The translations under genes were made by a program, and so were the position numbers. Below the pieces are notes generated by a model. It saw only the letters and a list, made by a program, of their open reading frames with translations, was not told the DNA's origin and searched no databases. A DNA stretch of 31,507 nucleotides, from contig JAYMTA010000320.1 of NCBI GenBank assembly GCA_036897625.1, positions 1 to 31,507 of the forward strand, given 5' to 3'. This document shows, piece after piece, positions 1 through 9,615 of the stretch. Numbering within the stretch: the stretch's first letter is position 1; every line of letters begins with the position of its first letter. This stretch comes from Pelargonium cotyledonis. Lineage: Eukaryota > Streptophyta > Magnoliopsida > Geraniales > Geraniaceae.

Positions 1-495
1 GAAAGTCACTTGGTTCATTTACATGTTCTTAATGCATGCTTAGTGTAGGAGAATCATTGTGACATGGATTCCCTTTGTTATGTGTAGTGTTAGGTTACCT
101 TTGAAGAAAGGAACTTAGCTAGTTTTCATGCAGAGCTAGCATTAATCACAAGTCAATACATTGCATTCAAACCCACATTAACTCCTCAAGAGTCCTTTTA
201 CGCGGCACATTTGGTATACTTGCCAAACCCGTGCCACCTAGCATCTTATATGCTACATTTTTCAGTTACCCAAAAACCAATACAATTAATTGGTTTTCCG
301 AAAAATAACTTCACTATTTTCTGTTATAAAAGGTGAATTTATTATTTAACTAATAAGACTATTAAGATACTTTTGAGAAGATTGATTCATTAGTATGGGT
401 GTGTTTCTATCAATTTGGGTAAAAAAGATTGACCATATTAAGATACTGTTAATATATGGGATATATATAAAATACCCAAAAAAGAAAAACACAAT
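1..495. other. Gene-free AT-rich intergenic DNA
   Basis: No coding exon, RNA gene or recognisable repeat was seen here. The sequence is AT-rich and typical of plant intergenic DNA. Confidence 0.6.
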
Positions 496-732
496 GGTGT
501 GTTTGAGAACCCTCATTTGATTTGAAATGCTGGATTTGAGTTAATGAGGTGTTTGGGAACTCCAAGAATTTGGATTTGGATTTAAGTGAAATCCAATGGC
601 ATTCAAAACATGCCTAAAACATGAGATTTCAAATGACAGCTCATATCTTGTCATTTGAAATTTTATGTTTTTCCAAACATTATATTTCTATTTGAAATAC
701 AACATTTCAAATCTATGTTCCCAAACGCAACC
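496..732. mobile_element. MITE-like element with imperfect terminal inverted repeats
   Basis: The left end reads GGTGTGTTTGAGAAC and the right end, reverse-complemented, reads GGTTGCGTTTGGGAAC. Both continue into a matching ATTTGAAATG block. The interior repeats ATTTGAAAT-like words on both strands, so the element can fold on itself. It is about 237 bp with no coding capacity, as expected for a non-autonomous DNA transposon. I could not define a clean target-site duplication, so superfamily and exact ends are uncertain. Confidence 0.5.
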
Positions 733-1507
733 TTAAGTTTTTGTAAATGCATGGGCAATTGGGAGGGATCCCAATGTTTGGGATGAACCTTTAAGTCTCA
801 AGCTTGAGAGATTTTTGAGATCTCATTAAAATATTAATTACAAAGGACAAAATTACGAGTCGATTTCTTTTGGATGTGGAAGGAAAATTTGTATAGGCGT
901 GACAATAGCTCATTGGGTCCTTCATCTTGTTGTGGCCTCGTTGCTCCATTGTTTCGACTGGGGACTTGGCGAAAGTCTTATGCCGTATATATACCATAGA
1001 CATGACTGAAAAAATATGGGTATGACAACGCAAAAACTTGTACCAACGGAGCGCATTGTGTGAGGAGAATGGCAAAAGTATACGTTATGAACTCTTAAAT
1101 AAATGTTACCATAGTTTGGTGATATAATGTTATTGTGTTTATATGTTGAAGTTTTGATCGGAATCCTCTATTTATTTACCTGTGTCTTTTTAAATATTTA
1201 AAATGCTATATTTCAACATTGGTTTTTTAGTCATAAGATGATACCATACAATTATTAACTTCAAGATTATAAAATTTATTTTTATAACGTGAATAATACA
1301 TGTATACAAATGAGATGATAAGTGAATTTTACCAGAGTTCACAGGATAAACAATTGTCGAGCCTAGAGAGAGAGACACAAGGCCCTTGTTCGTTATTGTG
1401 TTAAAACTCTAAGAGAGGTATAAGGAATGTTCCACAATTTGGATCATAAATATTACTCTCTAATGTTTTATTATTATTTGAATTAACAAACTCTATTACA
1501 TAATATA
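733..1507. other. Gene-free intergenic DNA
   Basis: Short open frames occur on the minus strand (for example 791-1075 and 1190-1378). They have no recognisable domain, AT-driven composition and no supporting splice structure. I see no gene here. Confidence 0.5.
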
Positions 1508-1676
1508 ACTCCGCAAAAAAAGTGGACTTCCGCGTTTGGCGTGTTCCGTTCTTAGTTGACGGCTAGGGTTTTAGGGTTTTAGTGTCAGTTATCAGTTTCT
1601 TCGCCGGAAACGGCCACTTGTTCTGCCATTGTCATCGTCGGGGATCGCGGGGAGTGCTTGTGTGACGGCGGCGGTG

Positions 1677-1853
1677 TGGTCCAGTCCGGCGAGTGCAGTG
1701 CAGGGGAGAGCTTGGGGGAGATCCCGCAGAGCAGATCTTGACAGGTGTGGCGGTGTAGAATGCAGTGCTGGTCCAGTCTGGCGGGTGTAGTGCAGGGTAG
1801 AGCGTAGAGGAGATCTCGCAGCGAAGATCTCGACCGGTGTGGCGGTGAAGACG
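1677..1853 (+). repeat. 92-bp tandem duplication (two units)
   Basis: Unit 1 starts at 1677 and unit 2 at 1769. Both begin TGGTCCAGTC and run in parallel through GCAGATCTTGAC/GAAGATCTCGAC to GGTGTGGCGGTG, with scattered substitutions. The copies have diverged, so this is not a very recent event. It lies inside the GC-rich block. Confidence 0.75.
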
Positions 1854-2113
1854 GGGGTTCATGAAGCGTGGGACAGGCAGATCGGTGAGGGCGGTAATGG
1901 TGTCGTTGGGGATTTTGGGGGAGGAGGTGTCGAGGCTGGGAAGGAGGATGCCGATGGTGGCTCTAGAGGAGGAAGAGTTCGGAGGATTGGAGCCGGCGCC
2001 GGAGGTAACCGGAACGGCAGGGGGGTCGAGGTCCAAATGGAGGGTGGTGGTGTTGGATGGTAAAGGGTGGAAGACTGATGGAATTGGAGGTGCTGGTGGT
2101 GATACTGATGACT

Positions 2114-2141
2114 AGGCGAGCCGTGATAGATTGGCTCGCTT
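2114..2141. other. Short inverted repeat (hairpin)
   Basis: AGGCGAGCC and GGCTCGCTT form a stem of about 8 bp around a loop of about 10 nt, inside the GC-rich block. No U tract follows, so it is not a terminator. The function is unknown. Confidence 0.35.
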
Positions 2142-2451
2142 AGCCGAGTAGGAGTGATGGACATGATGGGTGGTGATGTCTCACCACCGGGGGGGCTAGG
2201 GGAGTGGCCGGTAGATTGTCAGACTATTTTTGCCTTACCGGGTCTCGTGTTAGGATTCGGGATGCCAGAAGGGGGGACGCGAACTCAGGAGGAATGAATG
2301 GTGATCCTCTCCCATATTTCGAATCAGTGTTTTTAGGTTTTGAGTATGCCTGAAGTTCTATTTCATGTCTGGTTCGCTCGTATATCGTTATTAGAAACCA
2401 CTTTGTATTTGCTGTTTTAATTCAATAAAATAACGTGTTATTTCAAAAAAG

Positions 2452-3350
2452 AATGTCAGGATAAATTAAGTAAAAAGAAGAGAATCTGACAACAAATATA
2501 GGCAAGTCTAAGTCAACACAATTACCATTTTAGTTAATATTGGCACCAACCCACTTCTCTATATAATATGTTCTAATTAAACCCGATGCCTAAATGATTT
2601 GTCCAGAAGGTTACATATAATATGGTTTATTTTTACTGTTCTCCCTTGTTGAAAACTATAATCTTATAGTTTTCATGATATTAACGTATTATTGTCTTAC
2701 AAGAAATAAATAAATAAATGCTTAAAATAGAAATCTATATTTAGTACAATAGATAGGTAAACCAGATAAAAGGAGGAGATGGAGATGGAGAGTACCTCAA
2801 CCCAACTCCCAAAACTTCCTAAATTTAGAATCACTCGTACAAGTTAAAACAGGATACAAAGAGTAAAAGGTATATTCACCCACCCACGTAATCATATCCA
2901 TCTCTAGCCTAATACTTCAGTTTCTTTTCTTTAGTTGGAATAGAAAACAATTTTATTGCATTAAATTATTTCTCCAAAAAAGTTATAATTACTAAAGAGA
3001 TCCGAAAGTTAAACCAACTATCAGAATTTGACATAGAAATCGCAGACTGGACAGGTGCTTGAGTTACAAAATCGCAGACTCACTAACAAAAATGAAATCA
3101 ATAATACTACTTGAGATGAGTTGGATGTTACTGAAAACCAAACCAAATGCACTGGCACCGGAAGCCTCCCTTCGATCTGAAACAAGTGAACCACTTCTTC
3201 CGATTCGAACTCCACTGTGACGTTAATCGTCACATCCACTTACTGAACACAAACATTCACCGCCGCAAAACATTTCACACAAAACAACTAAAAAGCTCAA
3301 ATTTCCCCTCATGACAAGAAAACAAAACTCATCATCTTGAATGAGAAAAT
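2452..3350. other. Intergenic DNA, one possible exon-like remnant on the minus strand
   Basis: Mostly AT-rich with no gene. On the minus strand, about 3140-3239 reads as an unusually protein-like open frame containing the segment EFESEEVVHLFQIEG followed by RLPVPVHLV, with balanced codons. Near its low-coordinate end TTG is followed by GTTTGGTTTT, which could be a splice donor. I do not recognise the family and saw no partner exons, so it is more likely a gene fragment than a gene. Confidence 0.25.
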
Positions 3351-3615
3351 CATTTTTTTTCCTCGGAAAGATATGAGTTTATTCAATAAGAGATGATTGA
3401 ACCACCGCCAATTAAAAAAGACCGAAGCCACTAAGGGTGTCGTAATTGGTTAATCCAGTTGTATAAGTGGGAAGAGCTCCCAACATCAATCCTCACTCAA
3501 CACGTCCTCGGTGGTGGTAGTGTAAGAGACCACTTTGGTGAAATGGTTAAGAGATTTAGACTAAGATTAAGAGATTTAGTTTTTTTTGTGAACATTATTG
3601 GATAAGATTTTCAGC
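3351..3615 (-). mobile_element. SINE-like retroelement with 8-bp flanking direct repeat
   Basis: Read on the minus strand, the element ends in an A run (T run 3353-3360 on plus) preceded by TTGAATAAACTC. It is flanked by the direct repeat GAGAAAAT at 3343-3350 and 3616-3623, as expected for a target-site duplication. Near its minus-strand 5' half it carries CACCAAAGTGG, resembling a pol III A box, and about 30 nt later GTTGAGTGA, a weak B-box candidate. A related sequence is present at 29369-29498. The length of about 265 bp fits a plant tRNA-derived SINE. The box matches are loose, so the class is an inference. It ends about 215 bp upstream of the SULTR3;5 start codon. Confidence 0.45.
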
Positions 3616-3783
3616 GAGAAAATGTGAGAATAATCAGGATAAGTGGAATATTTCAATTACTTTAATTACTCAATACATAGGCAGCAAAACAAGCTTTTAA
3701 TTTTTCCATCCAACATTGTCAATTTTTTCTTATCCTATCCAAATCCAGGTCATTCTTGTATCATTTCCCACTCCGTCTACTCC

Positions 3784-3790
3784 TATAAAT
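3784..3790 (+). promoter_or_regulatory. TATA box for the sulfate transporter gene
   Basis: TATAAAT lies 40 bp upstream of the ATG at 3830. Normal plant spacing would start transcription near 3815, giving a leader of only about 15 nt with no upstream ATG. A more distal start cannot be excluded. Confidence 0.5.
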
Positions 3791-3829
3791 GCACATCCCC
3801 AACTCCACCAACAGACCAGCCTAACACCC

Positions 3830-6800
3830 ATGACATCCCCTCCGGCCAACATCTCCGGCGACGCCGACGCGGCGGCGGTGAACCTCTCCGCCCCTAGAAG
3901 CTTCGTAACGCGATTCCGATCCGATCTGAAGGAGGTTTTCCTCCCGGACGATCCGTTCGGCGAGTTCAAGAACTCGCCACCTCAGGTCCGAATCAAGAGA
4001 GCCGTACAATACTTCGTTCCGATCTTCGAATGGCTTCCCAAGTACAATTTCCGGAAATTCCGGTACGATCTTCTCGCCGGAATCACCATCACTAGCCTCG
4101 CCATTCCTCAGGGAATCAGTTACGCCAAACTCGGCTCCGTACCCCCAATTGTCGGACTTTGTACGGCATTGCCTAAACCTAAACCTACATTTGATCGTTT
4201 TTTTGGGGTTGATCACGAGTAATTATCTCAACCGTATTTGTTAATTTTATTGTACAGATTCGAGCTTTGTGCCACCTTTAATATACGCTATTTTCGGGAG
4301 CTCGAAGCATATTGCGATTGGGACCGTCGCAGCTTCTTCGTTGCTTATAGCCGAGACTATAGGAGAGAAGGTGTCGCCGGTGGATAACCCGACATTGTAT
4401 CTTCACTTGGTTTTCACGGCCACTTTCTTCACCGGCGTCTTTGAAGCTGCTCTAGGCTTTTTACGGTACAAGTGTACTTTGATTTTTCTATTTTTGCATG
4501 AAATTTAAGAGAGGCAATTAATTCAAAAAATTTGTTGAGTGCGTTATTAGTAAAATCGTTCGTTCAAATCAAACAACACGTCAATTTCAATGAAAACACA
4601 TGTGCACTAACATGTATGCAAGTGACCGACTTGCGTTTACGGAAATGACAGAGTCGTGCTTTAAAAACACATGTATAACATGTACTCATCATAACATCAT
4701 CAGTACCATAACATGTTTGTAACGAACTTCTAGAACCCAATATATTATATAATTCTTCGAATATTTTAACTGATTGTTTTGTTTTTAACTCATTTACAAA
4801 TATCTGTACGATATATGTCTTCATGTGTCCCAAACACAAGTATAATGACTTTGTTTGGGACACATGTTTCAATAGCTTGTAATCAATTTTATTTAATTGT
4901 GGTAATTGACAATGTGATTTTGTATGATTTGGGCAGGCTTGGGTTTTTGGTGGATTTCTTGTCACATTCTACCATAACTGGGTTTATGGGAGGAACTGCA
5001 ATAATAATCTGTCTGCAACAGCTGAAGGGCATATTTGGAATGATACATTTCACAACCCGCACTGATGTTATTTCAGTTTTGCAAGCAATTATCACCAATA
5101 GAAAAGAGGTTTTTTTTTAATTAATTAATGCGGAGACCATGAAGTTACTCTTTTTGGAAATGAAATAGTCAATGGTGTAACTGTAGCCATTAAAATTTAA
5201 AATGTTTGCTCTGAATTTAATTATTTTTATTTTGCTTTGAATTTAATTTAGTTAATTAGTGAGTTATTATCAATTTATATTTGTGCTAATTAGGAGTTAA
5301 ATTGGTGCAGTGGAAGTGGGAAAGCTCAGTTGTAGGTTTATGCTTTCTTGCTTTTCTCCTCTTCACTAGATATCTGGTAATTTCTCAATCCATTAATTAC
5401 TGTATGTTATTGATTTAATTTCTAATTACCTAAAAAAGTATAGTATAATTAAGCTTTAATTTTCTTTATATAATTATAACACAACTTGGAGTGTGGAATT
5501 GAAATACACTAGTGAGTGGTGACGAGTAGTGAATTAAATAGTTGACCCAAGCGTCATTTGATTCTTAAACCAATAATTTTGCTTCCTTCACTATTTAGTG
5601 AGTTCTTTTAGAAAAAAATTTATTTGTGTTCCTATTCATTCTAATAAAATGGGAATCTCCGAATTATTTTGTTTTAAGGCCAAATGCATCGAATGAGTAA
5701 ATACAAACATGAAACGCTGACACGACACATTCAGTAATTTGCTGACGCATTGTTTCGGTTTTATCTAGTTGATAAAAGATTACGTGAATTATATTTGATG
5801 TTACTTTTAGTCTCTCGTCTTTGACGCAATATATTTGGACAATAAATATAAGCTTGTGAGTAAGAGAAATGACATGAGATGATAACAAATTAGAAATATA
5901 TGGGATACGAAGAAGGGTTTAACAAGTGTCTATCGCTGTTATGAGTTATTATCGTTGACATTATTTTAACTTTAACCGTGTTAATGCATGTCATGAATAT
6001 TTTACAAGATCGACACAAACACAAACACAATTATAAATATGTTATGTCCAAACACGTTTACATCGTGAATGAATTGTGATATCGGTTTGTGACGTCATTA
6101 ATTTTATGTTTCAGAGCAAGAAAAAACCGAAGCTGTTTTGGGTATCAGCCATGGCTCCTATGGTGATCGTCGTCGTTGGCTGTCTTTTTGCGTATTTTGC
6201 TCACGTCGAGAAACATGGAATTCAAACTGTTAGTGCTTTGCTTCTTTTTAATTTATTTATTATTATCAGACGGTTTCTTTTCTTTTTTTTCTTCTCTTTT
6301 CTACGCCTGTTGTTGACAAATGAGTCTAATCCAAGTCAAAATAGATGTCGTTTTTGGTCTCAAAAGAGTACAATAACGTCAATGCCTTTATCACCAAATT
6401 TTTGTCTTTTGCTTTCCACGAAAATTAAGTCCTTTGTGCCGGAAAGCAATAAGCCATTTGATTAAACCCTTAATTAAGTCATTTAGTCAAAACATTATGA
6501 ATTATTATTTTTTTATTCTCATTATCGAACAAACTTTAATTTAAATGGTGATTTCAAACAAAAAAAAAGTTTAATTTAAATGTTGCTTTCTTCTTAATTA
6601 TGTTAGGTGGGTCCATTGAAGAGAGGAATAAATCCTCCATCCTTGAAAGATTTGAATTTCAGCCCCGAATATCTCCGCGTGGTTATAAAAACTGGGATCA
6701 TTACTGGAGTCATAGCCATGTCGGTATGAATTTATGTTGCTATCTTTATCCTTTTATGAACGAGACTTCAACTATCAGATTGAGTTTCTAATCAAATTAG

Positions 6801-8471
6801 TTTCATAACGATAAACATTTATATATTGTTGGATCCATGTTCCATCTTTCCAGGAAGGTATAGCAATCGGGAGGAGCTTCGCTATAATGCAAAATGACCA
6901 AACTGATGGGAACAAGGAAATGATAGCATTTGGTCTCATGAACATCGTCGGTTCTTTCACTTCCTGCTACTTAACCACCGGTACATACACATATATGTAC
7001 ATTCAAAATTATCTTTTGTTAATAAAAGTAAATAAAACTGTAATTAATTAAACAAATGTTTCATGCAGGGCCATTTTCAAAATCTGCCGTTAACTACAAC
7101 GCCGGGTGCAAAACGGCAATGTCCAACGTAGTAATGTCCATCTGCATGTTGCTTGTGCTGCTGTTGCTAGCACCTATTTTTAGCTACACACCTATCGTTG
7201 CTCTCTCCGCCATTATCATCACCGCCATGCTCGGTCTCATCAAGTACGAGGAAGCTTATCATCTCTTCAAAGTCGATAAGTTCGATTTCCTCATTTGCAT
7301 GACTGCGTTCTTCGGGGTCGCCTTCATTAGTATGGACGTTGGGCTCATGATGTCGGTAAGGACACTTTTGAAAAATTTGCTCAAAATGTGATAATATATA
7401 TATGTTCACTAGCGTGTTTCAGTGTTTGTCGATATCATTTGATGGTTTGTTTGTTGTATGCGTTACAGGTAGCTCTTTCTGTGGTTAGGGCACTTTTATA
7501 TGTCGCTAGGCCTGCTACTTGTAAGCTTGGGAACATGCCGAATTCGAATTTGTACCGGGATGTTGAGCAATATCCTGGTGCTACGGACGTCCCTGGGATT
7601 CTTGTCATAAAGTTGGGTTCTCCCATTTACTTCGCAAATGGCACCTACATTCGAGAGAGGTAATAAATAAAGATTTCAACTATCATTGGTCCTCTAATAA
7701 AATGGTATAAGCTCGATTTTGCCTAATTGTCCGTATATATGTGTCACCTCTTAACTTAAGTCCACCTTATATGTTGAGGACCGAGTGTATTTTCTTTTAA
7801 CTAGCCTGCATGCATGTGAGGAAAATCGAGTGTTAAGTGACACTCTCGATTTAAGTTCACACATTCAAAGTTTACTCTAGTTTAGATTCATCTCTCTCAT
7901 CTCACGTTTACAAATAAAATTTGAGTATAGGATTTTGAGGTGGATCAGAGACGAGCAAACCAAAATGGATATCGAGCATGTTTTATTAGATTTGGAAGGT
8001 ATGAAATGAATAAATATTATGTGCATAAATTAATTTGTTAATGATGAAAATTATAAAAATATATTATTGTATATGAATTTTGGAAACTCAACTTTGGATC
8101 TACAGGAGTTACATCCATCGATCACACAGGCATTGAGACCTTGCTTGAAGTAAGAAGAATAATGGAAGCAAAAGGGATTAAGGTTAACCAATTACTACAT
8201 GTTCTTCTATACTTATCATTAATTAAAAAAAATAGTTTAATTTTAGTTTAATGTTGCTAATTATTGATTTATATATCTCTTATATACTTTGCAGCTTGGA
8301 ATAATTAACCCTAGAATTGAGGTTGCCGAAAAGATGATATTTTCAAGATTTGTAGACATCATTGGTAAAGAATATGTGTTATTCTCTATTGAAGATGCAA
8401 TTCAGACATGTCGATTTTCGTTGCACAAATCAAAACAAAAACAATCTTTCGACTCCATAGATCCAGTGTAA
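3830..8471 (+). CDS. SULTR3;5: Sulfate transporter-family protein, SULTR3;5-like (12 exons)
   Basis: Exons: 3830-4160, 4258-4465, 4937-5108, 5311-5376, 6115-6228, 6607-6723, 6854-6980, 7069-7355, 7469-7659, 7931-7998, 8106-8182, 8295-8471. They join in frame to 644 aa, close to the family length. The start is the first in-frame ATG; upstream of it only TTG is open. The protein has a hydrophilic N-terminus containing FFPDD-like FLPDDPFGEF, then an SLC26/SulP membrane domain (about residues 75-490) with IPQGISYAKL, GLYSSFVPP, GFMGGTAI and TDGNKEMIAFGLMN, and a C-terminal STAS domain (about 495-630) with LLDLEGVTSIDHTG. Segments such as FVPIFEWLPKYNF and GPFSKSAVNYNAG match group 3 member SULTR3;5 better than SULTR3;1-3;4 from memory. 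In Arabidopsis, SULTR3;5 assists SULTR2;1 in root vascular sulfate movement; the same role here is inferred. Substrates vary within group 3, so transport specificity is unproven. Confidence 0.93.
4822..4866. other. Perfect 15-bp inverted repeat in SULTR3;5 intron 2
   Basis: CATGTGTCCCAAACA (4822-4836) and its exact reverse complement TGTTTGGGACACATG (4852-4866) surround a 15-nt spacer. The transcript could form a strong hairpin inside intron 2 (4466-4936). It may be a remnant of a small inverted-repeat transposon; no function is evident. Confidence 0.7.
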
Positions 8472-9030
8472 TCTACTGCGTGTGGAACTGTCAAATAGCA
8501 TATATATTATATATGTTGTACCTCAATATTTGAAATAACTATTGGCATGCATATCAATTAAGCGCCATTGTGCCCTAATACTGAAGGAAAGAAGGGATTT
8601 GTGTAATTTAGATGTTCTGTATGTAGAATTGAAATATGGTACTAGAAGTATTTTTGTTTCTCCATATTTTCTTTTGTATGTAATGAACAAAAAAATATAT
8701 TGAAGTAGAGAATAATGAGTTTTTTTTATGGTTCTTGGAGCTACTTATTCTATTTCTGGCATAACCTTCTCGTTAATTGTATAATAGATTTAAGTAGAAG
8801 ACCACATCGTATTCTAATAATTTGTTCGTTATCTCGATGATATTGATTAACTCTTCTATGAGCTATCTGATGTAGGGTTTGAAAATTGATCTTGATAGAT
8901 GTGTTTGGATCAGAAATAACAACTTCTTAAACTTCTACGAGCGAGAGGGAAGGAGAAAGAGGAATGAAATGGACTCAATCTAATTTTCATCATATTTAAA
9001 GTGTTTGCTAGAGATTATTCCTCTCAAAAT
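8472..9030. other. SULTR3;5 3' UTR and intergenic spacer
   Basis: AT-rich sequence follows the stop codon. TGTA-rich and AATGAACA-like sequence around 8670-8700 could serve as plant polyadenylation signals, but there is no single clear AATAAA. No gene is seen. Confidence 0.4.
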
Positions 9031-9039
9031 TAAATACCT

Positions 9040-9190
9040 ATTTGTTGCAAGGGATTCTCTCGCAAAAAAGCAACGTTCGCGAGCCTTTTTGTACTTTTGT
9101 GAGAGGCCTTCTCACAAAAGCAAAAGATCATAATGGAAATTTCAGTTTTGCGAAGGACCCGTCGCAAAATTGTTGGCGGGAATAAAAAAC
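9040..9190. mobile_element. CACTA-like subterminal repeat cluster (remnant)
   Basis: Three small inverted repeats follow each other: CTCGC...GCGAG near 9058-9083, CTTTTGTGAGA / TCTCACAAAAG at 9094-9120, and TTTTGCGA / TCGCAAAA at 9146-9169. Repeated hairpins of the type TTTTGCGA..GTCGCAAAA are known from the subterminal regions of plant CACTA (En/Spm) elements. I did not find the terminal CACTACAAGAAA motif, so this is at most a degenerate end. It lies about 430-580 bp upstream of the COPB2 start codon. Confidence 0.35.
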
Positions 9191-9340
9191 CGCATATGAT
9201 GTTTTAGTGGATAAAAAATCGCATATAATCATTGACACGTTATGTGTTTTTGGACCAAAATATAGGCCTCCAATTGACCGTTACCCAAAAATATAAATTT
9301 CTTAATTTTTTTTAAACCAATTGGATCGTCCCAGTTTTCG

Positions 9341-9353
9341 TGGGCCGAGCCCA
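9341..9353. promoter_or_regulatory. Paired site II elements (TGGGCC / AGCCCA) in the COPB2 promoter
   Basis: TGGGCC at 9341-9346 and AGCCCA (reverse complement TGGGCT) at 9348-9353 are two TGGGCY motifs in opposite orientation, separated by one base. Such site II elements are typical TCP-factor sites in plant housekeeping promoters, which suits a coat-protein gene. No TATA box is evident, and a pyrimidine-rich leader follows. Confidence 0.5.
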
Positions 9354-9615
9354 AAAATCCCCTGAGCCCTAATACCAATTTGGATCCGGATCGATTAACG
9401 GTTTCGGCGCTCCGAATGAGCCATCTCTCCCAATCAAATCGAAACGATCCTCACTTCTATTTCTATCTCACACTGTCCTTCATAGCGAGCAAGCCAACTC
9501 ACAACGAAGACTCATCAGCCTTTTCCGTTTTGATCTCTCTTGTGCTCGTCGCCGGCCGTCTCTCCGCGCCGCACCGTCTTCTTCCGATCAAGTCTTCCTC
9601 CTCCGCCCGTCAAAT

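Larger units (their letters stand above)
1508..2451. repeat. GC-rich block, retroelement-like, with an A-rich 3' end
   Basis: This block is far more GC-rich than its surroundings. It opens with two TAGGGTTTT units (about 1564-1581) and GCGGCGG-type sequence, and it ends in AATAAAATAACG followed by an A run at about 2446-2451. That layout resembles a non-LTR retroelement or a retro-derived copy on the plus strand. Open frames exist on both strands (ATG at 1861 to a stop at 2115 on plus; proline-rich frames on minus), but their composition follows the GC skew and I recognise no domain. No convincing target-site duplication was found. It could instead be a first exon or promoter island of an unrecognised gene. 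Confidence 0.35.

Noticed and set aside
1632..2164. Proline-rich minus-strand frames in the GC-rich block
   Set aside because: The composition simply mirrors G-rich repeats on the plus strand. Several frames are open at once, and no domain or start context stands out.
6076..6465. 129-codon open frame overlapping SULTR3;5 exon 5
   Set aside because: It is exon 5 read through into intron 5; the true exon ends at 6228 with a donor and the next exon continues the protein.
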